From: Flavobacterium suaedae
GTDB taxonomy: Bacteria > Bacteroidota > Bacteroidia > Flavobacteriales > Flavobacteriaceae
DNA length: 64,000 bases
Direction: 5' to 3'
Assembly (NCBI RefSeq): GCF_014642915.1
Contig: NZ_BMJE01000008.1
Location: 62,001-126,000 of the forward strand
Below are positions 7,888-15,737 of this stretch, piece by piece. Every line of letters starts with the position of its first letter. The first letter of the stretch is position 1. Under the pieces are notes generated by a model, which was not told where the DNA came from, did no database searches, and saw only the letters and a program-made list of their open reading frames with translations. The translations under genes were made by a program, and so were the position numbers.

Positions 7888-9213
7888 TTAGTTTTGTGCT
7901 TTGTCTTTAGCTGGTACATAATCCAGTACTAACCTTTGGTTAGGGTTAAGGTACTTTTTAGCTACCTCTCTTATTTCTTCTCTGGTAATAGAACGATAGA
8001 TGTCAATCTCTTCATTTATTAAGTCAGTATCACCGTAAAGCATGTAGTAAGTAGCAAGGCTACTTGCAATACCCTCTACACTAGAGTTACTGTTTACATA
8101 CTGGCTTTCGTATATGTTTTGAAGTTTCTCGTATTCCTTCTTAGAGATAAGTTCTTTTTGAAGTTTTTCAATTTCTTTATCAGCTTCAGCAAGAAGTTCT
8201 TTAGTAGTATGTCCCTGCATTGGTATACCATATACTATATACATACCGTAATCTTCCTGACTGTAGTTGAATGCACCCATTTGTAACGCCATTTTTTCTT
8301 CGTCAACAATTCTCTTGTACATTCTTGAACTTTTACCATCACTTAATATAGTAGAAATCATATCAAGAACTCTTGCATCTCTTGTTGTCATAGATGGAGT
8401 TCTGTATGAAGCAACCATCATTGGTAACTGTATGTTAGGATCTTCATACGTGGCATGAATAGTTTCTGTAATAGGAGCCTCTGTATATGTGTCGCGTGTA
8501 ACAGGCGTTCCTTTTGGTATAGGTCCAAAATATTGCTTAATCCATTTTTTAGTTTGGTCAATATCAAGGTCACCGGCAACTACTAATACAGCATTATTTG
8601 GTATATAGAACTTTTTGTTAAATGCCTGAAACTCTTCAAGAGTTGCAGCATCAAGGTGTTCCATAGAACCAATTGTTGTCCATCGGTAAGGGTGGTTAAC
8701 AAACATGTTCTTTTTAACCTCAGCTATAAGGTTACCATAAGGCTGGTTATCTACACGTAGTCTTTTTTCTTCTTTCACTACTTCATTTTGTGTATCAACT
8801 CCTATTTGATTAATAACCGGATGCATTAATCTTTCAGACTCCATCCAAAGACCTAATTCTAGGTTGTTTGAAGGGAAAACTTCGTAGTAGTACGTTCTGT
8901 CATCAGTAGTGTTGGCATTGTTGTTACCACCATTTGCAGTAACTATTTTAAACCACTCACCACGTTCAATGTTTTCAGTACCTTCAAATAACAGGTGTTC
9001 AAAAAAGTGTGCAAAACCTGTTCTTTCAGGGTTTTCATCTTTAGCACCCACGTGATACATTACCGAAGTAATTATAACAGGAGCAGTTTTGTCCTGATGC
9101 AGGATAACATGCAGCCCGTTGTCCAAATCATATTCCTCAAATGCTACTTCCTGTGCTGATGCTACTCCGCCAAGCATGAGAAGAGAACCCAAAGCCATTA
9201 AAGATTTTTTCAT
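7888..9213 (-). CDS. M16 peptidase, catalytic subunit
   Basis: A 441-residue exported protease: signal peptide 1-20 (GVASA|Q), then an M16 domain pair with the inverted zinc motif HFFEH (His69, Glu72, His73) and the distal ligand Glu149 in VVKEEKR. It probably degrades short peptides in the periplasm together with the inactive partner encoded 13 bases downstream. It starts a two-gene minus-strand operon that is divergent from rplU. Confidence 0.93.
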   Translation of the reverse strand: MKKSLMALGSLLMLGGVASAQEVAFEEYDLDNGLHVILHQDKTAPVIITSVMYHVGAKDENPERTGFAHFFEHLLFEGTENIERGEWFKIVTANGGNNNANTTDDRTYYYEVFPSNNLELGLWMESERLMHPVINQIGVDTQNEVVKEEKRLRVDNQPYGNLIAEVKKNMFVNHPYRWTTIGSMEHLDAATLEEFQAFNKKFYIPNNAVLVVAGDLDIDQTKKWIKQYFGPIPKGTPVTRDTYTEAPITETIHATYEDPNIQLPMMVASYRTPSMTTRDARVLDMISTILSDGKSSRMYKRIVDEEKMALQMGAFNYSQEDYGMYIVYGIPMQGHTTKELLAEADKEIEKLQKELISKKEYEKLQNIYESQYVNSNSSVEGIASSLATYYMLYGDTDLINEEIDIYRSITREEIREVAKKYLNPNQRLVLDYVPAKDKAQN

Positions 9214-9350
9214 AAAAGTTATTAATTATTGATTTTTGATAATTGGTATGCAATTTCGGTATTTTGTTACAATAAATCTAAGTTTTTTTCTGTGAATTGA
9301 TTCTCAGGTTATTATAATTGCTATTTTTGCGCAAAATTTATTATTTTATA

Positions 9351-9380
9351 TTGGCTGATAAAGAAATAGTTGTATATTTG
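9351..9380 (+). promoter_or_regulatory. Promoter of rplU-rpmA
   Basis: TTG (9351-9353) and TATATTTG (9373-9380) are separated by 19 bases, a full match to the Bacteroidetes TTG-N19-TAnnTTTG promoter. The rplU start lies about 30 bases beyond the expected transcription start. A weaker second candidate -7 box (TATTTTTG, 9322-9329) lies upstream. Confidence 0.8.
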
Positions 9381-9417
9381 CAGCCTTGAAATTTTTAATT
9401 AAATTAATAATATTGTT

Positions 9418-9777
9418 ATGTACGCAATCGTAGAGATAGCAGGGCAACAATTTAAAGTTAGCAAAGACCAGACAGTTTATGTTCACCGTCTTGAAGGTAA
9501 CGAAGGAGACGCAGTTTCTTTTGACAAAGTACTTTTACTGGATGATAACGGTAACATAACCCTTGGCGCCCCGGCTATAAGTGGAGCTTCTGTAGAAGCC
9601 AAAGTGCTTAAGCACTTAAAAGGAGATAAAGTAATCGTTTTCAAAAAGAAAAGAAGAAAAGGTTACAGAGTTAAAAACGGTCACCGCCAAGCTTTAACTC
9701 AAATAAGTATTACCGGTATTAACGGTGCTGCTAAAAAGAAGACAACAAAAAAGGCAGAAGCTGAATCTGCAGAATAA
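9418..9777 (+). CDS. rplU: 50S ribosomal protein L21
   Basis: A 119-residue ribosomal protein starting MYAIVEIAGQQFKV, with the conserved KKRRKGYRVKNGHRQ segment (about 77-91) that contacts 23S rRNA. It is slightly longer than the usual ~103 residues because of a C-terminal Lys/Ala/Glu tail common in Flavobacteria. It is followed by rpmA after 26 bases, the standard L21-L27 operon. Confidence 0.98.
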   Translation: MYAIVEIAGQQFKVSKDQTVYVHRLEGNEGDAVSFDKVLLLDDNGNITLGAPAISGASVEAKVLKHLKGDKVIVFKKKRRKGYRVKNGHRQALTQISITGINGAAKKKTTKKAEAESAE

Positions 9778-9803
9778 TATTAACAATTTAAAACTATAAC
9801 ATC

Positions 9804-10064
9804 ATGGCTCACAAGAAAGGTGTCGGTAGTTCTAAGAACGGTAGAGAATCAGAATCGAAACGTTTAGGCGTTAAAATATTCGGTGGTCAAGCTGCAATTG
9901 CAGGTAACATCATCGTAAGACAAAGAGGTTCTAAGCACAACCCGGGTGAAAATGTGTATATGGGGAAAGACCATACACTACACGCTAAAATTGACGGTGT
10001 TGTGAAATTCCAGAAAAAGAAAGATGACAAATCTTACGTTTCTGTAGTTCCGTTTGAAGCTTAA
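9804..10064 (+). CDS. rpmA: 50S ribosomal protein L27
   Basis: An 86-residue protein with the family-defining N-terminus [16 protein letters not shown] and the segment [20 protein letters not shown]. The L27 N-terminus reaches the peptidyl-transferase centre. There is no Firmicutes-type cleavable N-terminal extension: Met-Ala-His is the start. It is the second gene of the L21-L27 operon and is followed by a terminator. Confidence 0.98.
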   Translation: MAHKKGVGSSKNGRESESKRLGVKIFGGQAAIAGNIIVRQRGSKHNPGENVYMGKDHTLHAKIDGVVKFQKKKDDKSYVSVVPFEA

Positions 10065-10085
10065 GACTTTAAAAACGAAATGATA

Positions 10086-10121
10086 TAAAAAATCCGTACT
10101 GAATTTCAGTACGGATTTTTT
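10086..10121. terminator. Bidirectional intrinsic terminator
   Basis: Long stem (AAAAATCCGTACTGA / TCAGTACGGATTTTT) with a 3-5 base loop between the convergent ends of rpmA and the 10145-10555 gene. Confidence 0.92.
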
Positions 10122-10144
10122 ATTTTAATACACTTTTTCTATAC

Positions 10145-10555
10145 TTAAACAAAGTTTAATAAAGCTGATATTAGTAATATCATTATAAGGTGAAGTAAAA
10201 ATGGATTTCGTTGCTCATCTTTAATTAGGGCATATATCATAAAGCCTACATTAATAATTGCCAAGCCATAAAGCATAGTACTAAGCCCGCTATAATTCTT
10301 GTCGTTTACTGCCAGCAGAGAAACGCCAATAATTGCAGCGATTATTATAGATGAAATTACTTGTACACCTCTATGCTCAATTTCTGAATTGAATATATTA
10401 AAAGCAATGCGTAGGGGTACAAAATAAAGCGCAATTGCAGCAGCTGCAATAAGGTAGGTGTTACTGTCAAAAACCTCGTTTCGGAATAGCACAAAACATA
10501 ATAGTACAATTACAAGCAGAAATGCTTCGTAATACTTTTTTATTACTCTTGTCAT
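10145..10555 (-). CDS. Small integral membrane protein, function unknown
   Basis: A 136-residue protein with four or five hydrophobic segments (about 10-24, 32-46, 64-82, 89-109 and 118-135) and a basic N-terminus (MTRVIKKYYE). I recognise no motif. It lies 16 bases downstream of aat on the same strand and is probably co-transcribed with it. Confidence 0.65.
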   Translation of the reverse strand: MTRVIKKYYEAFLLVIVLLCFVLFRNEVFDSNTYLIAAAAIALYFVPLRIAFNIFNSEIEHRGVQVISSIIIAAIIGVSLLAVNDKNYSGLSTMLYGLAIINVGFMIYALIKDEQRNPFLLHLIMILLISALLNFV

Positions 10556-10571
10556 GGGTAAAAATAAATTT

Positions 10572-11207
10572 TTAATTGGTTACTATTTTAATAAACTCAC
10601 TACGATCTATTTCCCGTGCCCCCAAGCTTGCTAAATGATCATTATGTACCTGGCAATCCAGTAACCGATAATTTTCTTCTTTTAACTTTTTAGTAAGTGC
10701 TATAAAAGCCATTTTACTGGCATTTGATACTTTTGAAAACATACTTTCTCCGCAAAAAATATGTCCTAAATCTACACCGTATAAACCGCCTACCATAACA
10801 TTATCCTGCCACACTTCTACTGATTGTGCATACCCCATTTTATGAAGTTCGAAATAAGCATCAATCATTTCTGGTGTAATCCAGGTTCCCGGCTGCCCTT
10901 CCCTTTTTATATTTCGGCAATTTGTAATTACCTCTTTAAAGGCAGTGTTGAATGTAATTTTAAACGTATTGCGATTAATTATATTACGCATACTTTTAGA
11001 AATTTTTAATTCATCAGGATAAAGAACCATTCTTTGAGGAGGACTCCACCATATTATCGGTTCTTCATCATCAAACCAAGGGAAAATACCGTTCTGGTAT
11101 GCTAGTACTAATCTTTCGGGAGATAAATCTCCGCCAATAGCAACAATACCTTCAGGAGAGGCTTCTGTTACAGGAGGGAAATATAAATCACGAGAAAGAT
11201 AATACAT
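10572..11207 (-). CDS. aat: Leucyl/phenylalanyl-tRNA--protein transferase
   Basis: A 211-residue enzyme that adds Leu or Phe from aminoacyl-tRNA to proteins with N-terminal Arg/Lys, marking them for the ClpS/ClpAP N-end rule pathway. Diagnostic segments are GIFPWFDDEEPIIWWSPPQR, GTWITPEMIDAYFELHKMGY, the SVEVW strand, and GGLYGVDLGHIFCGESMFS, followed by ASKMAF. Length is usual for the short Bacteroidetes form. It is the first gene of a probable two-gene unit with the membrane protein at 10145-10555. Confidence 0.95.
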   Translation of the reverse strand: MYYLSRDLYFPPVTEASPEGIVAIGGDLSPERLVLAYQNGIFPWFDDEEPIIWWSPPQRMVLYPDELKISKSMRNIINRNTFKITFNTAFKEVITNCRNIKREGQPGTWITPEMIDAYFELHKMGYAQSVEVWQDNVMVGGLYGVDLGHIFCGESMFSKVSNASKMAFIALTKKLKEENYRLLDCQVHNDHLASLGAREIDRSEFIKIVTN

Positions 11208-11277
11208 TGTTTATTTAATATTTAGATAATATAAATTTATAAAATATTTTGATTGAATTTATATAAATAAATCTACT

Positions 11278-11317
11278 TTTCTAAAGGTTATATAAATTTA
11301 TAATTAACCTTTAGAAA
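11278..11317. repeat. Long inverted repeat upstream of aat
   Basis: Two perfect 13-base arms (TTTCTAAAGGTTA at 11278-11290 and its complement at 11305-11317) flank a 14-base A/T spacer that contains its own palindrome TATAAATTTATA. The repeat lies 71-110 bases upstream of the aat start codon. It could be a regulator binding site, a leader hairpin or a cruciform-forming site. No U-run makes it an obvious terminator. Confidence 0.55.
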
Positions 11318-11383
11318 CTATGTTTAAAGTCTTTTTTATCTGAAAAAGCGTAGATAGGATTAAAAATGAAATAAATACAAAAT

Positions 11384-11415
11384 AAAAAAGCCCCGATTTA
11401 TTTCGGGGCTTTTTC
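11384..11415 (-). terminator. Intrinsic terminator of the DUF3127 gene
   Basis: Stem AAAAAGCCCCGA / TCGGGGCTTTTT with a short ATTTAT-type loop, 16 bases past the stop codon of the minus-strand DUF3127 gene. A-runs and T-runs on both sides would allow bidirectional action. Confidence 0.88.
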
Positions 11416-11430
11416 TGTTCTTATGCTTTA

Positions 11431-11823
11431 TTAAAAAGGAAGGTCGTCGTGGTCTTCTTCTTTATAATTAGTAGCCGGCTCAAAAGAGTCTTGCGGAGAT
11501 GCTGCCGGCGGCGGTGTTTGGTAACCACCTCCTGCCGGAGCTTGTGGCTGTAATTTTTCTATTCTCCATCCTTGTATAGAGTTAAAATACTTGGTTTCTC
11601 CTTGTGGGTTTACCCACTCTCTGCCACGTAGGTTAATAGATATTTTTACAGGCTCACCTACTGTATAACTGTTTAAAAGTTCACACTTATCTTGTGTAAA
11701 CTCTACTAATATATGCTGAGGGTATTGTTCATCTGTAGTAACTACTACTTCTCTTTTTCTAAAACCATTATTACCATAGGTTTTAGTATCGTCAATCATC
11801 TTAATTCTTCCTGAAACTTCCAT
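11431..11823 (-). CDS. DUF3127 protein with SSB-like fold and DDLPF tail
   Basis: A 130-residue protein that fits DUF3127, a Bacteroidetes family related to single-stranded DNA-binding OB folds. The beta-rich core (about 1-92) begins MEVSGRIKMIDDTKTYGNNG and includes REVVVTTDEQYPQHILVEF and INLRGREWVNPQGETKYFN. A flexible Gly/Pro/Gln linker (about 93-120) leads to an acidic C-terminus ending DDLPF, almost the same as the DDDIPF tip by which bacterial SSB recruits repair and replication proteins. Nucleic-acid binding is therefore likely but unproven. It is 52 bases downstream of the flavin reductase gene on the same strand. Confidence 0.82.
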   Translation of the reverse strand: MEVSGRIKMIDDTKTYGNNGFRKREVVVTTDEQYPQHILVEFTQDKCELLNSYTVGEPVKISINLRGREWVNPQGETKYFNSIQGWRIEKLQPQAPAGGGYQTPPPAASPQDSFEPATNYKEEDHDDLPF

Positions 11824-11875
11824 AAATTCTCCTTGTTATTTTCTGCCTGTTGTGGCAGCAATCGTTGTTAGTATA

Positions 11876-12757
11876 TTAAAAATCTTTTTTAGCCAGTAAT
11901 ATTTTCCATGCCTTTAGCACTTCGTTTTTATCAAGGTACTCTTTAGCCTTCTTGTACTTCTTGTCGTCATCATCTGCACTAAGTAATCCTTTTATTTCAA
12001 AGTCTTCTTTTATAAAAGCACTAATTTCTTCTTCTGTAGGTAAAGTTTCTACATTACCAAGTTTGCCCAAGTCGTTACCGTTAAATACACCGCAGGTTTT
12101 TACAAAATCAGGAATTGAATCTACCCCAATACCTAAAGTTGTAAGTGGTTTCTCTACTTCAAATAATCCCATGTTTGCACGGCTGTACCAGTTACCGCCC
12201 ATGCGCGATACAAGGTCTATTTTGTTTTGATCTATAGCGCCATTTTCATCCAAAATAGTTTCATCTACATGAATTTTAACCACCTCACATATTACCAAAT
12301 TTCCTGCTCCGCCTTCATCACCCAAAGCAATAATATCTTTTACCTTACATTCAAATTGTACAGGCGATTCTTTCACACGAAAAGGTTTTACAACATCCGA
12401 AGCTATCATGGTAAGCCCTGATTTTTCAAACTCGTTTACTCCATCTGCATATTCAGTGCTCGATAGTGATGCCTGTTGTACAATATCATAATTTACAACA
12501 TTAATAACCACTTCTCTGTTAAGTTCTACATTAATTAATGTATGTTTTGTAGTGTTGTTTCGTACCCTGCGTGCCGGTGAAAAAACCATGATAGGCGGGT
12601 TCGCACTAAATACATTAAAAAAACTAAAAGGCGATAGGTTAGGAACGTTGTTTCTGTCTAGTGTACTTGCAAAAGCTATAGGTCTGGGACCAACGGCTCC
12701 CTGTAGGTAGCCTTGTAGCTTTGCTGTAGGTATTTCTTTAGGATCAATACTAAGCAT
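11876..12757 (-). CDS. Flavin reductase-like (FMN-binding split barrel) protein
   Basis: A 293-residue protein with a flavin_reduct domain (about 10-175): GAVGPRPIAFASTLDRNN, NLSPFSFFNVFSANPPIM and FSPARR are typical FMN-binding features. The C-terminal ~100 residues form a charged helical extension. Relatives are annotated as flavin reductases or flavoredoxin-like oxidoreductases; the substrate is not evident. It is divergent from the histidine kinase gene, with 190 bases between them. Confidence 0.85.
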   Translation of the reverse strand: MLSIDPKEIPTAKLQGYLQGAVGPRPIAFASTLDRNNVPNLSPFSFFNVFSANPPIMVFSPARRVRNNTTKHTLINVELNREVVINVVNYDIVQQASLSSTEYADGVNEFEKSGLTMIASDVVKPFRVKESPVQFECKVKDIIALGDEGGAGNLVICEVVKIHVDETILDENGAIDQNKIDLVSRMGGNWYSRANMGLFEVEKPLTTLGIGVDSIPDFVKTCGVFNGNDLGKLGNVETLPTEEEISAFIKEDFEIKGLLSADDDDKKYKKAKEYLDKNEVLKAWKILLAKKDF

Positions 12758-12947
12758 TACAGTAGTGTTTTTTACAAAGATAATTTTTCTGGTAGTACTA
12801 AAAAACGGCTTTGATAAATTTAACCTCGGTTGTTAATAAATAATAATAACGGTATTTTTTATACGTTTTACAAATGCTTTAGTTTACTGGTACCATCGCC
12901 GTTTACAGCGTAAGTTTTAGTATATTTAAGCCTTAAAATATAGTTAT

Positions 12948-14096
12948 ATGCAGTTTACTGATAAAAGGAGTATAACCCGTTGGGTACTTATAATAGCTTC
13001 ATTTTTTATTATTGTAGCCATAGTATTTAATACCTATAATTTTTTTCAGATTTTTAAAGGGGATGAAAGAAAGAAAATGGAATTATGGGCAGATGCTCAG
13101 CAAACTTTAAATAATGTACAGGGGGATGTTGATGTTGAACTCCCACTTAAAATAATTAGTGAAAACCAGACTATACCGGTTATACTTGCCACGAGTACAG
13201 ATAGTATAATGAAGACAGGCAACATTCCCTATGAAATAGAACGGGATGAAGCCAGATTAAGAGATTTTTTTTATGAGTTAAAAGAAGAAAATAGCCCTAT
13301 AAAAATAGAATTGTCTGAAAATAACTACCAGTACTTATACTATGGTAACTCTCCGCTGCTTAACAAGCTAAAGTATTACCCTATAACTTTATTGTTGATT
13401 ATAGTGCTTTTTGCTGCTTTGGTTTACATATTTTTCAGGGCAACTAAAATGAGTGCTCAAAACAGGCTTTGGGCGGGTATGGCAAAAGAGACCGCACACC
13501 AGATAGGGACACCGTTATCATCATTATTAGGTTGGATTGAAATACTAAGAGCAGATAATGTAGATGAAACTGCCGTAAGTGAAATAGAGAAAGATGTACA
13601 CAGGTTGCAAACTATTGCAGAGCGCTTCTCTAAAGTAGGCTCAGAGCCTGTGCTGGAGAATAGAGATATTGTACAGGAAACAGAAAAGTCTTTTGAATAT
13701 CTGAAGTCAAGAGCATCAAAGCAAATAGCATTTACTTTTACAGCACCTGATTACCCTATAAACGTAATGCTTAACCCCGAACTGCATAGCTGGACAGTAG
13801 AGAACCTTGTTAAAAACGCTATTGATGCCATGAAGGGTAAGGGTAAACTGGAAATAGTGCTGGAGGATAAGGATAAGTTTGTAAAAATTAAAGTAACCGA
13901 CTCCGGTAAAGGAATTGCGAAAGGACAATATCGAAAAGTTTTTGAACCGGGTTTTACTACTAAGAAAAGAGGATGGGGACTTGGTTTATCATTAACTAAG
14001 CGTATTGTGGAAGAATACCACAAAGGAAAAATAAAGGTACTGCACTCAGAGTTAGGGAAAGGGACTACTATGCAGGCAAGCTTCCCTAAAGTGTAA
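12948..14096 (+). CDS. Membrane-bound sensor histidine kinase (orphan)
   Basis: A 382-residue kinase: TM1 about 11-31, a periplasmic sensor of ~110 residues, TM2 about 144-163, then a DHp helix whose phosphoacceptor is His184 in ETAHQIGTPLSSLLGW. The HATPase domain has the N box (ENLVKNAIDAM), G1 box (VTDSGKGIAKG), F box (FEPGFTT) and G2 box (GWGLGLSLTKRIV). No HAMP domain is evident between TM2 and the H box. No response regulator gene is adjacent; the neighbours are a flavin reductase and a DinB protein, so the partner is elsewhere. Confidence 0.92.
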   Translation: MQFTDKRSITRWVLIIASFFIIVAIVFNTYNFFQIFKGDERKKMELWADAQQTLNNVQGDVDVELPLKIISENQTIPVILATSTDSIMKTGNIPYEIERDEARLRDFFYELKEENSPIKIELSENNYQYLYYGNSPLLNKLKYYPITLLLIIVLFAALVYIFFRATKMSAQNRLWAGMAKETAHQIGTPLSSLLGWIEILRADNVDETAVSEIEKDVHRLQTIAERFSKVGSEPVLENRDIVQETEKSFEYLKSRASKQIAFTFTAPDYPINVMLNPELHSWTVENLVKNAIDAMKGKGKLEIVLEDKDKFVKIKVTDSGKGIAKGQYRKVFEPGFTTKKRGWGLGLSLTKRIVEEYHKGKIKVLHSELGKGTTMQASFPKV

Positions 14097-14109
14097 ACAG
14101 AGGGGGAAC

Positions 14110-14634
14110 TTATTTTTTTAGTATTCCTAAGTACTCAGTCCAAGGGCCTACTTCCGTTTTATACTGTTTAGCCATTACTCTTGCTATTTGTGCAATATGC
14201 CCTAAATCGTGCACTGCCCAAGTGGCTATTAATTGTTTTAAGGTAACCGTTCCGAATTCAGGGTGTATTCCTGTTTTGCTAAAATCATTCTCTGTAAGGT
14301 TAAATGATTTTAGTTCACTCAGATTGTTTTCGCGCAGTTTTTGAAATTCTTTCAGCAGTTCAGTAATACTTTTTGCAGAGTCATCCTCTAAATGAGCAAA
14401 TCTGTCAAAAGGTCTGAATGCTTTATTTTCTGTGTCGCTAAGAATAATTTTTATCCTTACTAACCAATCTGTTTTCTCACCAACTATTAAATGCTGTACT
14501 ACATCATAAGGGCTCCATGTGTTTTCGCCTTCATTATTATGCAGCCATTCATCAGATAAATTACCTAAAAATGTATTTAAGGTATTTGGAGTTGTCTTTA
14601 ATATTTCGATTGATTTATTTAAAGAAAACTCCAT
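14110..14634 (-). CDS. DinB-superfamily protein
   Basis: A 174-residue four-helix protein of the DinB/YfiT superfamily. The three metal-ligand histidines are visible in DVVQHLIVGE (near residue 48) and WAVHDLGHIAQI (near 141 and 145). Members include thiol transferases for bacillithiol or other low-molecular thiols, but many are uncharacterised. It is convergent with the histidine kinase gene, with only 13 bases between the two stop codons. Confidence 0.85.
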   Translation of the reverse strand: MEFSLNKSIEILKTTPNTLNTFLGNLSDEWLHNNEGENTWSPYDVVQHLIVGEKTDWLVRIKIILSDTENKAFRPFDRFAHLEDDSAKSITELLKEFQKLRENNLSELKSFNLTENDFSKTGIHPEFGTVTLKQLIATWAVHDLGHIAQIARVMAKQYKTEVGPWTEYLGILKK

Positions 14635-14665
14635 AATAAGTGCTTTAAAGAGTTTTTACAGAGAG

Positions 14666-15055
14666 TTAGACGTGTTTACTGATTTCAGCAGCTAAAGCTT
14701 CAAACTCTTCTTTTTCAAGTTTTGTTTTGTTAATGAAACGCATATCATCCATTTCATTAATCGGGATAAGGTGTACATGCGTGTGCGGAACTTCAAGCCC
14801 TACTACAGCAACACCTACACGTTTGCATGCAACCGTTTTTTCTATTGCTTTTGCAACTTTATACGAAAAAGCCATCAGGTCAAGATACTCCTGTTGCTCC
14901 ATATCAAAAATTTTGTCTACCTCTTTTTTAGGTATACACAGCGTGTGCCCCTTAGTATTTGGGTTAATGTCTAAGAACGCTAAAAATCGGTCGGTTTCCG
15001 CTACTTTATAAGCAGGGATTTCGCCATTTATAATTTTTGTAAATATAGAACTCAT
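14666..15055 (-). CDS. HIT-family nucleotide hydrolase
   Basis: A 129-residue HIT protein: SIFTKIINGEIPAYKVAET at the N-terminus, FLDINPNTKGHTLCIPK, and the catalytic histidine triad in VPHTHVHLIPI (about residues 90-100). HIT proteins hydrolyse nucleoside phosphoramidates or dinucleoside polyphosphates. It lies 44 bases after greA on the same strand; greA-HIT is a common pairing in Bacteroidetes. Confidence 0.94.
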   Translation of the reverse strand: MSSIFTKIINGEIPAYKVAETDRFLAFLDINPNTKGHTLCIPKKEVDKIFDMEQQEYLDLMAFSYKVAKAIEKTVACKRVGVAVVGLEVPHTHVHLIPINEMDDMRFINKTKLEKEEFEALAAEISKHV

Positions 15056-15099
15056 AGCTTGATGGATTTTTAAAAGTTACTTTTTACTGTCCTTTTTTA

Positions 15100-15576
15100 T
15101 TATGCTCGGCTAATTTCCAGTACTTCAAATTTAAGTGTTCCGTTTGGTACATTTATCTCGGCAACTTCACCTACTTTTTTTCCAAGTAACCCTTTACCAA
15201 TAGGAGAGGTTACTGATATTTTACCTGATTTAAGGTCAGCTTCACTTTCTGCTACCAGTGTATACGTCATTTCCATGCCGTTAGCCTGGTTTTTTATTTT
15301 TACTGTAGAAAGCACTAACGCTTTAGATACATCAAGCTGAGACTCGTCAATAAGGCGGGCATTAGCTAAAAGTTCTTCCATTTTAGCAATTTTCATTTCC
15401 AAAAGTCCCTGTGCTTCTTTTGCAGCATCATATTCTGCATTTTCAGATAAGTCACCTTTGTCCCTTGCTTCGGCAATAGCCTGAGAAGCTTTAGGTCTTT
15501 CTATGCTTTTTAACTGGTCTAGCTCTTCTCTCAGTTTTTTTAGCCCTTCTGCTGTGTAGTATGATACTTTACTCAT
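15100..15576 (-). CDS. greA: Transcription elongation factor GreA
   Basis: A 158-residue GreA: N-terminal coiled coil with the tip acidic patch (ARDKGDLSENAEYDAAKEAQ, about 41-60) that reaches the RNA polymerase active site to stimulate cleavage of backtracked RNA, and the C-terminal FKBP-like domain (SPIGKGLLGKKVGEV). Full length. It leads the greA-HIT unit and is preceded by a -7 box and a terminator-like hairpin in its leader. Confidence 0.97.
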   Translation of the reverse strand: MSKVSYYTAEGLKKLREELDQLKSIERPKASQAIAEARDKGDLSENAEYDAAKEAQGLLEMKIAKMEELLANARLIDESQLDVSKALVLSTVKIKNQANGMEMTYTLVAESEADLKSGKISVTSPIGKGLLGKKVGEVAEINVPNGTLKFEVLEISRA

Positions 15577-15602
15577 AACTTCATCGTTTATATAAATAGA
15601 AA

Positions 15603-15626
15603 AAATCCCATACGCAACGGGATTTC
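15603..15626 (-). promoter_or_regulatory. Terminator-like hairpin in the greA leader
   Basis: On the minus strand the leader reads AAATCCC, a 9-base loop, GGGATTT and then a U-rich tail, 27-50 bases before the greA ATG. It lies directly downstream of the -7 box at 15633-15640, so it would be at the very 5' end of the transcript. It could act as an early attenuator or as a 5' stabilising stem. Confidence 0.5.
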
Positions 15627-15632
15627 TTTCTA

Positions 15633-15640
15633 CAAAGATA
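15633..15640 (-). promoter_or_regulatory. -7 promoter box of greA
   Basis: The minus strand reads TATCTTTG, an exact TAnnTTTG match. No TTG is found at the ideal 19-base distance, so the -33 element is weak or absent. Confidence 0.5.
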
Positions 15641-15685
15641 ATATTTTTTTAATACGTCTGTTTATTTCAATACGTGCTATAGCAC

Positions 15686-15712
15686 TTGTCAAAGTTAAAT
15701 AATTTAAATTTG
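15686..15712 (+). promoter_or_regulatory. Promoter of the 15738 lipoprotein gene
   Basis: TTG (15686-15688) and TAAATTTG (15705-15712) are separated by 16 bases, slightly short of the usual 19. The ATG follows 25 bases after the -7 box. Confidence 0.5.
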
Positions 15713-15737
15713 TTTCATAATTATTAAGCATAAATTT

